64,000 nt of DNA from Acidovorax sp. NB1 (GCF_005405905.1 NZ_BJHU01000013.1:62001-126000), one strand, 5' to 3'. Numbered from the stretch's first letter, positions 53,107 through 61,868 are shown. The notes: generated by a model not told the origin, from the sequence alone. Numbers and translations are program-made.

Positions 53107-54584
53107 AGAGACTCCACAAATTTCACCAGCGCATCGCGGTCGGCCTTCTTCATCTTGAGCACCTGGTCCTTGGCGCCCTCGGCCTCACCGCCATGCCACA
53201 GCACGGCTTCGAGCACGCCACGCGCGCGGCCGTCGTGCAGCAGGCGGGTGTGGCCGTTCACGTCCTTGATCAGGCCTGTGCCCCACAGTGGCGGGGTCTT
53301 CCACTGGCGGCCGTTGGCGCCAAAGTCGGGGCGGTTGTCGGCCAGCCGCTCACCCATGTCGTGCAGCAGCAGGTCGGTGTAGGGCCAGATGCGCTGGCCG
53401 CTCAGCGCTTTGCTGGTCAGCTGCGGGAAGGGACCACTCTGGGTGACGTAGCTCGGGCGGTGGCAGGTGGCGCACTGGGCCTGCGCAAACAGGGCTTGGC
53501 CGCGCAGCACCTGCGCGTCGTTCACATTGCGGCGCGCGGGCGGGGCCAGCGTGGCCTGGTAGAAAACCACATCGGCCAGGGTCTTGTCGTCGATCTCCAC
53601 ACCGGGCTGGCCTTGTTCTCCACCGCTCTTGCCGCTGGGGGCTGCCAGGCAGTCCTTCTGCGTGGGCGTGCAGGCCTCCTGCGCGAAGTGGAGCGAGGTG
53701 ATGCCCATGTCGCCCAGGAAGGCGCCGCCCGTCTGGTGCGCGATGGTGGCCACATTGGCTTTCCAGCCGAAGCGGCCCAGCATCGTGCGGCCTGATGGTG
53801 CATCCCACACCTGGTTGGGGGTGCCCTTGATGGGGCCGGGGGCGGCTGCCTGGTCGGCGGCATGGGCGAGGATATCGGCCTCGGCAATCGCTTCAAGCAG
53901 GCCCACGCCGATGATTTGCGGCGCAATGCGCGGGCTGGTCATGACTTTGGGGTGCATGGGGCCGTAGCCCAGGTCGGCAAAGCCGTAGGTGGGCTTTTGC
54001 AGTGTGTAGGGCGTACCGTCGGCGAACTTGCCTTTGATGGCGTCGTAGCGCAGGGTCACGCGCCCTTCGGGTTGGACGCCCTGGATGGCTGCGTTGTTGA
54101 ACTGGTCCCCGTACACGGGGTCGTGTTTGGGCCCGCCGTGCGCGTCGGTGCCGGGGATGGACAGGCGGATCAGCAAGGCCACGGTCGGGTCTTTGGTCTC
54201 GCCCAGGCGGTTGAAGATGGCTGGCGGCTCACCGCGCCCGTCCTGCACATGGCAGCCACCGCAGGACCGCGCAATGAAATGCGGGCCCAGCCCGTCGCGC
54301 GCCTTGGTGGAGGCGGGCGCTTCCACCCAGTTGCGGCGGAAGAACGAGTTGCCGATGACAAAACGCGTGCGTTCCTCATCGCTGAGGTTGGCGGCGGGGA
54401 AGGAAAAGGCGTTGCGCCCGGTGGCGAAAACGGTGGTCTCGCCGCCGGTTTTCTCGCCCAGCGGGTCGGGCGGTGGTGCCGCAGTCAGCGACTGCAGTCC
54501 CAGGCCGCCGAGGGCGACGGCAACGGTGCTGGCTGCTGCCACACGCAGGGCGCGCTGGCGGCGAATGGCTGGCAGGAGCAACAT
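53103..54584 (-). CDS. Di-heme c-type cytochrome oxidoreductase (DHOR family)
   Basis: A 493-residue exported cytochrome with two heme c attachment motifs: CGGCH in ARSCGGCHVQDG and CATCH in AQCATCHRPSY. After a signal sequence (RVAAASTVAVALGGLGLQSL) comes the family region NSFFRRNWVEAPAS and the C-terminal GMGERLADNRPDF-like segment (MGERLADNRPDF), WKTPPLWGTGLI and HDGRA. The family was once named thiol oxidoreductase and resembles MauG and peroxidases. Here it sits between two imelysins, so oxidation of iron or handling of ferrous iron in the periplasm is a plausible guess. Confidence 0.88.
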   Translation of the reverse strand: MLLLPAIRRQRALRVAAASTVAVALGGLGLQSLTAAPPPDPLGEKTGGETTVFATGRNAFSFPAANLSDEERTRFVIGNSFFRRNWVEAPASTKARDGLGPHFIARSCGGCHVQDGRGEPPAIFNRLGETKDPTVALLIRLSIPGTDAHGGPKHDPVYGDQFNNAAIQGVQPEGRVTLRYDAIKGKFADGTPYTLQKPTYGFADLGYGPMHPKVMTSPRIAPQIIGVGLLEAIAEADILAHAADQAAAPGPIKGTPNQVWDAPSGRTMLGRFGWKANVATIAHQTGGAFLGDMGITSLHFAQEACTPTQKDCLAAPSGKSGGEQGQPGVEIDDKTLADVVFYQATLAPPARRNVNDAQVLRGQALFAQAQCATCHRPSYVTQSGPFPQLTSKALSGQRIWPYTDLLLHDMGERLADNRPDFGANGRQWKTPPLWGTGLIKDVNGHTRLLHDGRARGVLEAVLWHGGEAEGAKDQVLKMKKADRDALVKFVESL

Positions 54585-54586
54585 GT

Positions 54587-55810
54587 TCAGGGCTGCACCA
54601 GCGTGAGTTTGGTGATGCCGATGGCGTTGGCCGCGGCCACCAGGTCCTTGGCTTGGCTGGTCAGGCTGTCGATGGTCTTCTGGATGCGCTGGCGGCCCGG
54701 AGCGTCCTTGCCGCCGATGATCTCGCGGTCGAACGGCGCCTGGATGCCTTCGGCGGCAGCAACTGATGCAGTGATCTGCTTCGTGGTCTTGTCGGCCAGC
54801 GCTGCGTCCTTGGCGGCCACCAGGTCGCGCAGCGACGGGCCTTGCAGCACGCTGCCGTCCGCGCGCTTGTACTGGCCCAGCCACACGTTCTGGATGCCCA
54901 GTGCGTTGGTCACCGCGTCGCGGTGGGTGTTGTCGGAGAAGCACGAATGTTCGTCCTCCTGGTCCTGGCTGTTCAGGGCCACTTCCAGGCGCTCGCCGGC
55001 CAGTTCGCCACGCGAGAGTGAGCCCAGGCCCACCAGCATCTTGCGGATCGACTCGTTGCCGCCGCGCACGAACCTGGCGCGGTAGTTGTTCTTGGCGTCG
55101 GGTGCCCAGGCCTTCACCAGCACGGTGAGGTCGTCGATGAGCAGGTCGGTCACCACGTTCAGGTACTGGCGCCGCCGGTCGGCGTTGGGGGCCTTGCCAT
55201 CCACAAAGTCTTCAAAGTTGCGGTTGCCCGGGCCGGTGTCCGACAGGTCCTGGCCCCACAGGAAGAACTCGATGGCATGCCAGCCCGTGGCAATGTTCTC
55301 CTCGCCACCGCGCTCGTTCTGGGCCGACAGGCTCTTCTTGGTGATGGCGAACTTGCGGTTGTTGACCAGGCCGGCGTTGGCCTTGCCCTGCACTCTGTCC
55401 ACAAAGGATTCATCCATGGGCCAGGCATTGATGCGGCCTTCGGGGCCGTTGTCGTTGTCGATGGGGCCGCCGTAGAAGCGGAAAGCCTCGGTCTGGCCAT
55501 AGAACTCGCGCGCGGCCAGCCACTTCGTGCGGGCGTCGGCCAGGGTCTCGGCCGACGGCTTGGCCGTGAAGGCTGCCACCGCTTCGCGCAGCGCCTGGGC
55601 GCTGGCCAGTGTGTCGGCGTAGTTGGAGTGCACAAGGATGGCGTAGTGCGCCGCCACGGCCGCAGGGGCCACGGTTTGCACCGCTTGGGGAGACTGGGCC
55701 TGGGGTGTGGTTGCGCTGGCGGCCTGCGCGGCGGCGCCGGTGCTGTAGGCCAGGGCAGTGGCACACAGGGCTGCCGCCAGCAGCGAAGTCTTCAGGGAGG
55801 GCGAGGTCAT
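54587..55810 (-). CDS. Imelysin (IrpA-like) periplasmic iron-regulated protein
   Basis: A 407-residue exported protein, first gene of the operon. The signal peptide is LLAAALCATALAYSTGAAAQA. The imelysin motif GxHxxE is intact in GWHAIEFFLWGQDLSDTGPG, and EDEHSCFSDNTHRD further on is typical of IrpA/ICMP-like members. The homologous Pseudomonas protein was described as an insulin-cleaving metalloprotease, but the family is better viewed as iron-uptake proteins. It ends two bases before the next gene begins. Regulation by Fur is suggested by the box at 55988-56008. Confidence 0.9.
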   Translation of the reverse strand: MTSPSLKTSLLAAALCATALAYSTGAAAQAASATTPQAQSPQAVQTVAPAAVAAHYAILVHSNYADTLASAQALREAVAAFTAKPSAETLADARTKWLAAREFYGQTEAFRFYGGPIDNDNGPEGRINAWPMDESFVDRVQGKANAGLVNNRKFAITKKSLSAQNERGGEENIATGWHAIEFFLWGQDLSDTGPGNRNFEDFVDGKAPNADRRRQYLNVVTDLLIDDLTVLVKAWAPDAKNNYRARFVRGGNESIRKMLVGLGSLSRGELAGERLEVALNSQDQEDEHSCFSDNTHRDAVTNALGIQNVWLGQYKRADGSVLQGPSLRDLVAAKDAALADKTTKQITASVAAAEGIQAPFDREIIGGKDAPGRQRIQKTIDSLTSQAKDLVAAANAIGITKLTLVQP

Positions 55811-55980
55811 GCAGGGGTCTCCAAGGGGTCGCGCAGGCTGCCGCACGGACAGCCCGGGGGCTGGGCAGGGCAGCGCGAGAAATGGGTGGGAACGGAGGGC
55901 CGCACTGGCTGGTGGGGGCCACGCACCGGGTCGTGTCAGGGCGGGCGCGGGAATTGGCTGGGCGGTCTGGGGCAGCGGAA

Positions 55981-56008
55981 ATTATACAAATGATAGTGAT
56001 TCGTATTT
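55981..56008 (-). promoter_or_regulatory. Fur-like box over the imelysin operon promoter
   Basis: AAATGATAGTGATTCGTATTT (positions 55988-56008, 21 bases) resembles the Fur consensus GATAATGATWATCATTATC. It lies immediately upstream of a perfect minus-strand TATAAT (55986-55981), i.e. over the -35/spacer, the classical place for Fur repression. Confidence 0.7.
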
Positions 56009-56039
56009 GTTTATTCCCTTGGGTGGGGCCTGGAATCGC

Positions 56040-56079
56040 GTGTCACGAAACCGACGCAAAACCTTCATGGGGATGTCAC
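56040..56079 (+). promoter_or_regulatory. Pho-box-like half-sites upstream of phoX
   Basis: GTGTCAC (56040), CCTTCAT (56062) and ATGTCAC (56073) fall on an 11-base period, with a weak fourth site at 56051. CCTTCAT-GGGG-ATGTCAC matches the 7-4-7 PhoB layout. Confidence 0.55.
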
Positions 56080-56132
56080 CGGGGGTTTCTACGCTCCACA
56101 GGCTTTGTAACCAACAACCCCCGAGGAACCCC

Positions 56133-58349
56133 ATGACCCACCGTGTGGATGCGCCCGAACAGGCCGTCGATTTCAACAACGAGAACGCCAACACCTCTTC
56201 CAACCCCACGTTTGACGCGGTGCTGGGCGCTCGCCTGTCGCGCCGGGGTCTGCTGCGCGGCGGCGTGGGCACGGTGGGCACGGCCATGCTGGCCGGGTTT
56301 GGCGTGAGCGCCTGTGGTGGCGGCAGCGACGATGCCGTGCCTGCGGGCCCCAAGCTGCTGGGTTTTGGCGCCGTGCCCAAGAGCCTGGCCGACGTGGTGG
56401 CCGTGCCTGCGGGTTACACCGCCAGCGTGTTGTTCGCGCTGGGTGACCCCATCGCTGCAGGTGTGGGTGCCTACAAGAACGACGGCACCGACGGCGACTT
56501 CGACAAACGTGCCGGTGACCACCACGACGGCATGGAGTGGTTTGGCCTGGGCGCGGACGGCAAGCGCAACGACAACGCCACCGAGCGCGGTCTGCTCGCC
56601 ATCAACCACGAAGCCACGACCGACGAGAAGCTGTCTTCGCACTTCCTGCATGCCAATGGCGGCACCACCACCTTGCCCCGCCCCGCTGCAGAAATCGACA
56701 AGGAAACTGCCGCCCACGGCATTGCCGTGATCGAAGTGGCCAAGGCCGCAGGCAAGTGGGCCTACACGCAGAACTCGGCCCTGAACTTCCGCCTGACGGC
56801 GCTCAGCCCTATCGAGATCTCGGGCCCCGCACGCGGCAATGCGCAGCTGATCACCAAATACTCGCCCACCGGCACCACCACCCGTGGCACGCTGAACAAC
56901 TGCGGCACGGGCAAGACGCCCTGGGGCACGTTCCTGACCGGTGAGGAAAACTGGTTCGGCTACTTCACCCGCAGCGCTGCCGACGATGCCGCACGCAGCA
57001 ACGACAAGAGCGTGACGGCCCTCAAGCGCTATGGCCGCAACCAGGGCGCCGCATCGCGCCATGGCTGGGAGAGCGGTGGCACCGCCGACCAGTACCAGCG
57101 CTGGAACAACAGCAAGACCGGCACCTCGGCCGACGGCAGCGACGACTACCGCAACGAGATGAACGGCATGGGCTACATCGTCGAAATCGATGCCTATGAC
57201 AAGACCCGCATGGCCAAGAAGCGCACGGGCCTGGGCCGCTTCGCGCACGAAAGCGCGGCCTTTGGCAAGGTGGAAGCGGGCAAGCCCTTGAGCGTGTACA
57301 TGGGCGACGATTCGCGCGGCGAATACATCTACAAGTTTGTCTCCACCGCACTGTGGAACGCTGCCGATGCCAACGCTGCTGACCGCATGGCCGTGGGCGA
57401 CAAGTACCTGGACAGCGGCAAGCTGTATGTGGCCAAGTTCAACGCAGATGGCACAGGCAGCTGGGTGGAGCTGTCGCTGGCGAACACCGCCATCAGCGGC
57501 TATGCCGCCTACAAGTTTGCCGACGCGGCCGACATTGCCATCAACACCCGCCTGGCGGCCGACGCCGTGGGCGCCACCAAGATGGACCGCCCCGAGTGGA
57601 ATGCCGTGAACCCCGCCAACGGCGAGGTGTACTTCACGCTGACCAACAACAGCAACCGCAGTGTGAACCCCACCGGCAGCCAGTACCTGCCCGACGCAGC
57701 GAACCCCCGCGCCTACACCGACATGAAGGGCACGGCCAAACAGGACGGCAACCCCAACGGCCACCTGGTGCGCCTGAAGGAAGGTGCATCCGTATCGGCC
57801 TTCACTTGGGACGTGTACCTGTTCGGCGCCGAAGCCGGTGCCGACAAGGCGATGGTCAACATCTCGTCGCTCACGGCCGACCAGGACTTCTCCAGCCCCG
57901 ATGGCCTGGCCTTCAGCAAGGCCACTGGCATCTGCTGGATCCAGACCGATGACGGCGCCTACACCGACGTGACCAATTGCATGATGCTGGCTGCGGTGCC
58001 AGGCCAAGTGGGTGACGGTGGCAAGAAGACGCTGAGCTACACAAAGGCCGATGGCTCCAAGATGGACATCGTGACCCCCGTGGGCAAGGCTGCGACCGAG
58101 AGCACGCTCAAGCGCTTCCTGGTGGGGCCAAGCGGCAGCGAAATCACCGGCGTGGCAGAAACGCCCGATGGCAAAGCCATCTTCGTGAACATCCAGCATC
58201 CGGGTGAGACCACCGCGCTGGCCAATTTGGGCGACCCGGCCAAGTACACGAGCCAGTGGCCTTCCAATGCGGGCTACGGCGCGGGCAAGCGCCCCCGCTC
58301 GGCCACGATCGTGATCACCAAGAACGATGGCGGCACCATCGGGACCTGA
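56133..58349 (+). CDS. phoX: PhoX-family alkaline phosphatase, Tat-exported
   Basis: A 738-residue phosphatase of the PhoX (DUF839) type, calcium/iron-dependent and unrelated to PhoA. The Tat motif SRRGLLRG is at residues 36-43, followed by a hydrophobic stretch. VSAC ending at Cys61 could be a lipobox, so the enzyme may be a lipoprotein. The core has GLLAINHEATTDEK, TPWGTFLTGEENWFGYF, GWESGGTADQYQRW and GRFAHESA, all characteristic. It releases phosphate from organic esters under phosphate starvation. Pho-like sites upstream and a terminator at 58385-58410 make it a single-gene unit. Confidence 0.93.
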   Translation: MTHRVDAPEQAVDFNNENANTSSNPTFDAVLGARLSRRGLLRGGVGTVGTAMLAGFGVSACGGGSDDAVPAGPKLLGFGAVPKSLADVVAVPAGYTASVLFALGDPIAAGVGAYKNDGTDGDFDKRAGDHHDGMEWFGLGADGKRNDNATERGLLAINHEATTDEKLSSHFLHANGGTTTLPRPAAEIDKETAAHGIAVIEVAKAAGKWAYTQNSALNFRLTALSPIEISGPARGNAQLITKYSPTGTTTRGTLNNCGTGKTPWGTFLTGEENWFGYFTRSAADDAARSNDKSVTALKRYGRNQGAASRHGWESGGTADQYQRWNNSKTGTSADGSDDYRNEMNGMGYIVEIDAYDKTRMAKKRTGLGRFAHESAAFGKVEAGKPLSVYMGDDSRGEYIYKFVSTALWNAADANAADRMAVGDKYLDSGKLYVAKFNADGTGSWVELSLANTAISGYAAYKFADAADIAINTRLAADAVGATKMDRPEWNAVNPANGEVYFTLTNNSNRSVNPTGSQYLPDAANPRAYTDMKGTAKQDGNPNGHLVRLKEGASVSAFTWDVYLFGAEAGADKAMVNISSLTADQDFSSPDGLAFSKATGICWIQTDDGAYTDVTNCMMLAAVPGQVGDGGKKTLSYTKADGSKMDIVTPVGKAATESTLKRFLVGPSGSEITGVAETPDGKAIFVNIQHPGETTALANLGDPAKYTSQWPSNAGYGAGKRPRSATIVITKNDGGTIGT

Positions 58350-58384
58350 GGGTGCTGTGGGAGGCTTGCCTCCCAAGGTGCGAG

Positions 58385-58410
58385 GGCCGGCCGGTGAGCC
58401 GGCCTTTTTC
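58385..58410 (+). terminator. Intrinsic terminator after phoX
   Basis: GGCCGGC / GCCGGCC stem with a short loop and a T-run. Confidence 0.85.
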
Positions 58411-58475
58411 TTTGTGCGGGGAGCTCTGGTGGGCCCCGCGCCGGTAGGGCGCCCACGGTGGTGGCGGGCTCCCGC

Positions 58476-59330
58476 TCAGTAGTCTGAGCCGTAGGGAGAA
58501 GCGGGCCGGGCGCGGGGCGCAGGGGCTGGCGCTGGTGTTGACGAGTGCGCGGGTGGTGCCGATGTGCGAGCAGGTTCGGTGGTATTTCCGGGGGTGGGAG
58601 AGTAGTCCATCTGCCCGCGCCCGTCCTTGACGCCTTTGCGTCCGGCTATTTGCCAGGCCGTGCGCTGGCTCACCAGGCCCGCCAGAAACTCCAGCTCTTC
58701 GTCGGTGTGGTTGATGGCGCCTGCAGGCGTCAGCAGCCGCCCATTGCGGGGCGTGGGCTCGGCCCAGAAGGCCTGGTGGTAGGACGATTGGCTCACCAGG
58801 CTTTCATTGCCTGCCACCAGGTCCACCGTGCCGTAGCAGTTGCAGAAGTAGCCGCGCAGCGCCTGTTCCGAGAAAACTTCGGCGTAGACCCCGGTGCCCC
58901 GGATTCCGGCGGTGGCGGTGGGCAGCACGATCTGCCGGTCGGCGCCCTTGCCCCACACGCTGGCGACTGCGCCGCTCAGCACACGCAGCACCTTGACGGC
59001 CGCGGGGGTGTCACTCTCCAGCGCCACGCGCGAGTTCTGGCGCACCATGAAGGCGCTGTCGCCCACGGTGAACACGGTGGTCGAGCCTGGGCCGGTCTCG
59101 ATGCGGTCGTTGGCAGTGATGGTGTGCTGGGCCGTCAGGGGCTCGCCGTTGCGCAGCACATCGCCGCGCAGTTCCACGATGTTGCTGCGGCCCTGCGCCT
59201 GGGCGGCCACCCAGCCGCCAGACACCATCCACAGTGCGGCGGCCTGTACGAGGCTGCGCCGCTGGAACCAGGTCAGCTCTTCTTCAGAGCGGCCCTGGAG
59301 TTGATGGGGGGGATGGCGGTGTCTCGTCAT
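58476..59330 (-). CDS. FecR-domain exported protein
   Basis: A 284-residue protein. A positively charged N-terminus with FQRRSLVQAAALWMVSGGW and AAQAQ looks like a signal or anchor. Then comes a FecR-type beta region (RNGEPLTAQHTITANDRIETG; STTVFTVGDSAFMVRQNSRV; GIRGTGVYAEVFSE), and a Pro/Ala-rich tail. No fecI sigma factor or TonB receptor adjoins, so it is not a classical iron-citrate system; such free FecR-domain proteins are common and of unknown role. The start at 59330 overlaps the upstream BPSS1780-type gene by 47 bases; a later start is possible. Confidence 0.78.
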   Translation of the reverse strand: MTRHRHPPHQLQGRSEEELTWFQRRSLVQAAALWMVSGGWVAAQAQGRSNIVELRGDVLRNGEPLTAQHTITANDRIETGPGSTTVFTVGDSAFMVRQNSRVALESDTPAAVKVLRVLSGAVASVWGKGADRQIVLPTATAGIRGTGVYAEVFSEQALRGYFCNCYGTVDLVAGNESLVSQSSYHQAFWAEPTPRNGRLLTPAGAINHTDEELEFLAGLVSQRTAWQIAGRKGVKDGRGQMDYSPTPGNTTEPARTSAPPAHSSTPAPAPAPRARPASPYGSDY

Positions 59331-60132
59331 GGGGCGCCTCGTGCACGGTGGCCGTGGATGGGGGATCGAAGCAGTCACGGAAGGTGAAGACCACCGACGT
59401 GAAAAACATGGCCGCCAACATCATGGCGCCGCCCACCATGATGCCACCGGCCGCCGAGCCAGCAAGCCCCGCCACCGCCAGCAGCGCTGACACGATGCTG
59501 ACCACCAGGCCGCCGAGCAGGAAAACCCCCAGCCAGCCCAGCCCATAGACCACAAACGCGCCAAAGTTGCGCACACAGGCCACGATGCTGAAAAACAGCG
59601 CCTTGACGGGTGGCACACCGTGCCAGTGCACCAGCCCCGGCGCATGCCAGAACAGCAGCGACAGCGGCAAGTACAGAACCATGGACAGCCACATGGCGCT
59701 CTGGAAGGCCGGGTCCTGCGCCACCTCTTGCGTCAGCTTGGCGCCGCCCAGGTACACCTGGGCAAACTGCCCGCCGTCGATCAAAGCAGACAGGCCCATC
59801 ACACCGAGGAAACCCACCGCATACAGCGCGCCCAGCACCAGCATGTCACGCAGTCGCTGGCGGCCAGTGCGAAACGCCACCAGCAATACCGTGGGCATCG
59901 GAAACCGCCCCTGCGTGGCCTCGGCGGCCGCCACCATCATGGCCAGCGTGGCCGACGGCAGCAGCGCCAGCGCAATGGCCGGGCCCACCAGGGGCACCAT
60001 GGTGGCCAGCGACATGGAGGCCATGGTCATGAAGAACAGCGCAGCCAGTGCCATGGGCTGCCGCCAGAACGCCCGGATGCCAAGCTTGACCCAGGCCATG
60101 CCGGTGCGGGCGGGGACGATGTGGAGTTTCAT
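59284..60132 (-). CDS. BPSS1780-type integral membrane protein
   Basis: A 282-residue protein with about six hydrophobic helices (ALAALFFMTMASMSLATMVPL; GPAIALALLPSATLAMMVAAAE; VYGLGWLGVFLLGGLVVSIVSALLA in part). The conserved opening HIVPARTGMAWVKLGIRAFWRQP is the hallmark of a family spread across Burkholderiales (BPSS1780). Function unknown. Its C-terminal tail (PPSTATVHEAPHDETPPSP) is disordered and its coding end overlaps the FecR-domain gene. Confidence 0.82.
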   Translation of the reverse strand: MKLHIVPARTGMAWVKLGIRAFWRQPMALAALFFMTMASMSLATMVPLVGPAIALALLPSATLAMMVAAAEATQGRFPMPTVLLVAFRTGRQRLRDMLVLGALYAVGFLGVMGLSALIDGGQFAQVYLGGAKLTQEVAQDPAFQSAMWLSMVLYLPLSLLFWHAPGLVHWHGVPPVKALFFSIVACVRNFGAFVVYGLGWLGVFLLGGLVVSIVSALLAVAGLAGSAAGGIMVGGAMMLAAMFFTSVVFTFRDCFDPPSTATVHEAPHDETPPSPPSTPGPL

Positions 60133-60386
60133 TGAATGGGGTGCAGGAGAGGATGGGCCCGCTCAGGGGCTGGGAATTTTTGCGTACAAGGCGAGCGTGG
60201 ACAACAGATTCTCAGCCTCTCAGGCCGCCTTTGCCACCGCGCCGACGGTGCGAGGGCGCAGGCAGGGCTCGGGCGTGCTGCGGACAATAGGCGAGAGGAA
60301 ATAGGCGGGAATTTACCCCAGCAGCCCAATTCCGCAGTGGCGCAAGGGCAGGAGGGCCGCCGTGCCCGATGGTGTGGGGCAGAAGA

Positions 60387-61337
60387 TCAGGCGTGTACGG
60401 GGTGCGCCACGCGGTTGCGCAGCACGCGCTCGAAGTGCGTGGGGTCGTGCGGCGTGAGCATCGATGCCTCGCGCGGCAGGTAGAAGTCCCACAGGCGCGA
60501 GATCCAGAACCGCAGTGCACCCGCACGCAGCATGGCGGGCAGCAGTTCACGCTCTGCGGCCGTCAGGGGGCGCACGGCCTGGTAGGCGTCCAGCATGCGG
60601 GTGGCGCGCTCGGCATCGTGGGTGCCGGTGGGCAGGTCAATGCACCAGTCGTTCAGGCACACGGCCAGGTCAAACAGCCAGGTGTCCACACCCGCAAAGT
60701 AGAAGTCGAAGAAGCCGGTCAGCTCTTCGCCGTCGAACATCACGTTGTCGCGGAACAGGTCGGCATGCACAGGGCCGCTGGGCAGGGCTGCATAGGCCGA
60801 ACTGGCGGCCACATGGTTCTGGTAGGCCAGCTCGGACCGCAGCAGTGCCGATTGCGCTTCGCCAATGTGGGGCAGCACCACGGGCACGGTCTCGTTCCAC
60901 CAGGGCAGGCCACGCAGGTTGGGCTGGCGGCGCTCAAAGTCGCGCCCCGCCAAGTGCATGCGCGCGAGCATGGTGCCCACAGCAGCGCAGTGGGCACCCT
61001 GGGGCGCCAGCTGGCTCTTGCCACGCAGCTTGTTGACCACGGCGGCGGGCTTGCCACACACGGTGTGCAGGATGTCGCCGCTCTTGTCGGCGCGTGGGTC
61101 GGGCACAGGCACACCGCCGTGCGCCAGGTGCTTCATCAGATACAGGTAAAACGGCAGCTGCTCGGCCGTGAGGCGCTCGAACAGCGTGAGCACGAATTCG
61201 CCCTGGTCGCTGGTGAGGAAGTAGTTGGTGTTCTCGATACCACCTTCAATGCCGCGCAGCTCTACCAGCTCACCCAGTTGCAAACGGCGCAGCAGCTCGC
61301 GCGCCTCGGAGTTGGAGACTTCGGTAAAAACGGCCAT
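60387..61337 (-). CDS. thrB: Homoserine kinase (type II, phosphotransferase fold)
   Basis: A 316-residue kinase that makes O-phospho-L-homoserine for threonine synthesis. Its fold is the choline-kinase/APH type rather than [27 protein letters not shown] is the nucleotide-binding N-lobe, and the catalytic loop is [12 protein letters not shown] with FFDFYFAG carrying the metal-binding Asp. The length is typical of the ThrB of pseudomonads and Burkholderiales. The neighbours are a small exported protein gene and polA, an arrangement common in the family. Confidence 0.93.
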   Translation of the reverse strand: MAVFTEVSNSEARELLRRLQLGELVELRGIEGGIENTNYFLTSDQGEFVLTLFERLTAEQLPFYLYLMKHLAHGGVPVPDPRADKSGDILHTVCGKPAAVVNKLRGKSQLAPQGAHCAAVGTMLARMHLAGRDFERRQPNLRGLPWWNETVPVVLPHIGEAQSALLRSELAYQNHVAASSAYAALPSGPVHADLFRDNVMFDGEELTGFFDFYFAGVDTWLFDLAVCLNDWCIDLPTGTHDAERATRMLDAYQAVRPLTAAERELLPAMLRAGALRFWISRLWDFYLPREASMLTPHDPTHFERVLRNRVAHPVHA

Positions 61338-61444
61338 CGCTCAGAAGGTGTCGAAAAAGAAGGGGGTTGGCGGGGGAGCCGGTGCCGCAGGCACGGCAAT
61401 CAGGCCACACACCGCCGCAGTGGACAGGGGCGGCCGCTACGGTC

Positions 61445-61804
61445 TCAGAACTTCAGCACGTTCCAGACGCGGGGGGCGGTGGTGGTCTCGGCGCCACTGT
61501 TGCTGCCTGCACGGCTGCGGGCGCCGTCGGGCGACTGCACTTCGTAGCTGGGCATGCTGCCCGCCTTGGGTTGCACCGAAATCGTCTGCGTTTGCCCGCC
61601 GATGCGCAGCTCGTCCACGCGGCTTCCCGCATCTTCGACCTGGATGCGCTCGGTGCGCTGGTTGGTGCGGCCCGCAGGCTGCTCTGTATTTGAGAGCGCC
61701 TCGCGCTTATCTGTTGCGCCAGGAGGAGCATTTTGGCTTGTATTCTGGGCCAGGACGGTGCTGGAGGCCATGCCCAGCAGCAAGAGGAGGTGAACAGCGC
61801 GCAT
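61445..61804 (-). CDS. Small exported protein, DUF2782-like
   Basis: A 119-residue protein with a signal peptide (MRAVHLLLLLGMASSTVLA). After a variable polar stretch comes the conserved module RIQVEDAGSRVDELRIGGQT and ISVQPKAGSMPSYEVQSP, which I associate with DUF2782, often encoded beside polA and thrB in proteobacteria. The variable stretch (about residues 22-45, SQNAPPGATDKREALSNTE) is encoded by repeat copy K. Function unknown. Confidence 0.75.
   Translation of the reverse strand: MRAVHLLLLLGMASSTVLAQNTSQNAPPGATDKREALSNTEQPAGRTNQRTERIQVEDAGSRVDELRIGGQTQTISVQPKAGSMPSYEVQSPDGARSRAGSNSGAETTTAPRVWNVLKF
61680..61743 (+). repeat. Dispersed palindromic repeat, copy K (inside the DUF2782-like gene, antisense)
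   Basis: TGCTCTGTATTTGAGAGC, GCGCTTATCTGTTGCGCC, AGGAGGAGCATTTTGGCTTG. Both palindromic arms are kept. Confidence 0.65.
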
Positions 61805-61868
61805 CGGCCGATTGTAGAGCGCTGCCTGGCCGGCGCCGTGGCGCGGCCCAGCCGTGCACAATTGCCGG

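Larger units (their letters stand above)
55811..56132. other. Divergent regulatory region between the imelysin operon and phoX
   Basis: About 320 bases without a gene. It holds a minus-strand -10 with an overlapping Fur-like box (55981-56008) and plus-strand Pho-like half-sites (56040-56079), so one region appears to serve both iron and phosphate limitation. Confidence 0.7.

Noticed and set aside
56076-58376. A 766-codon minus-strand frame opposite phoX
   Set aside because: Composition typical of antisense frames in high-GC DNA; phoX has complete family motifs.
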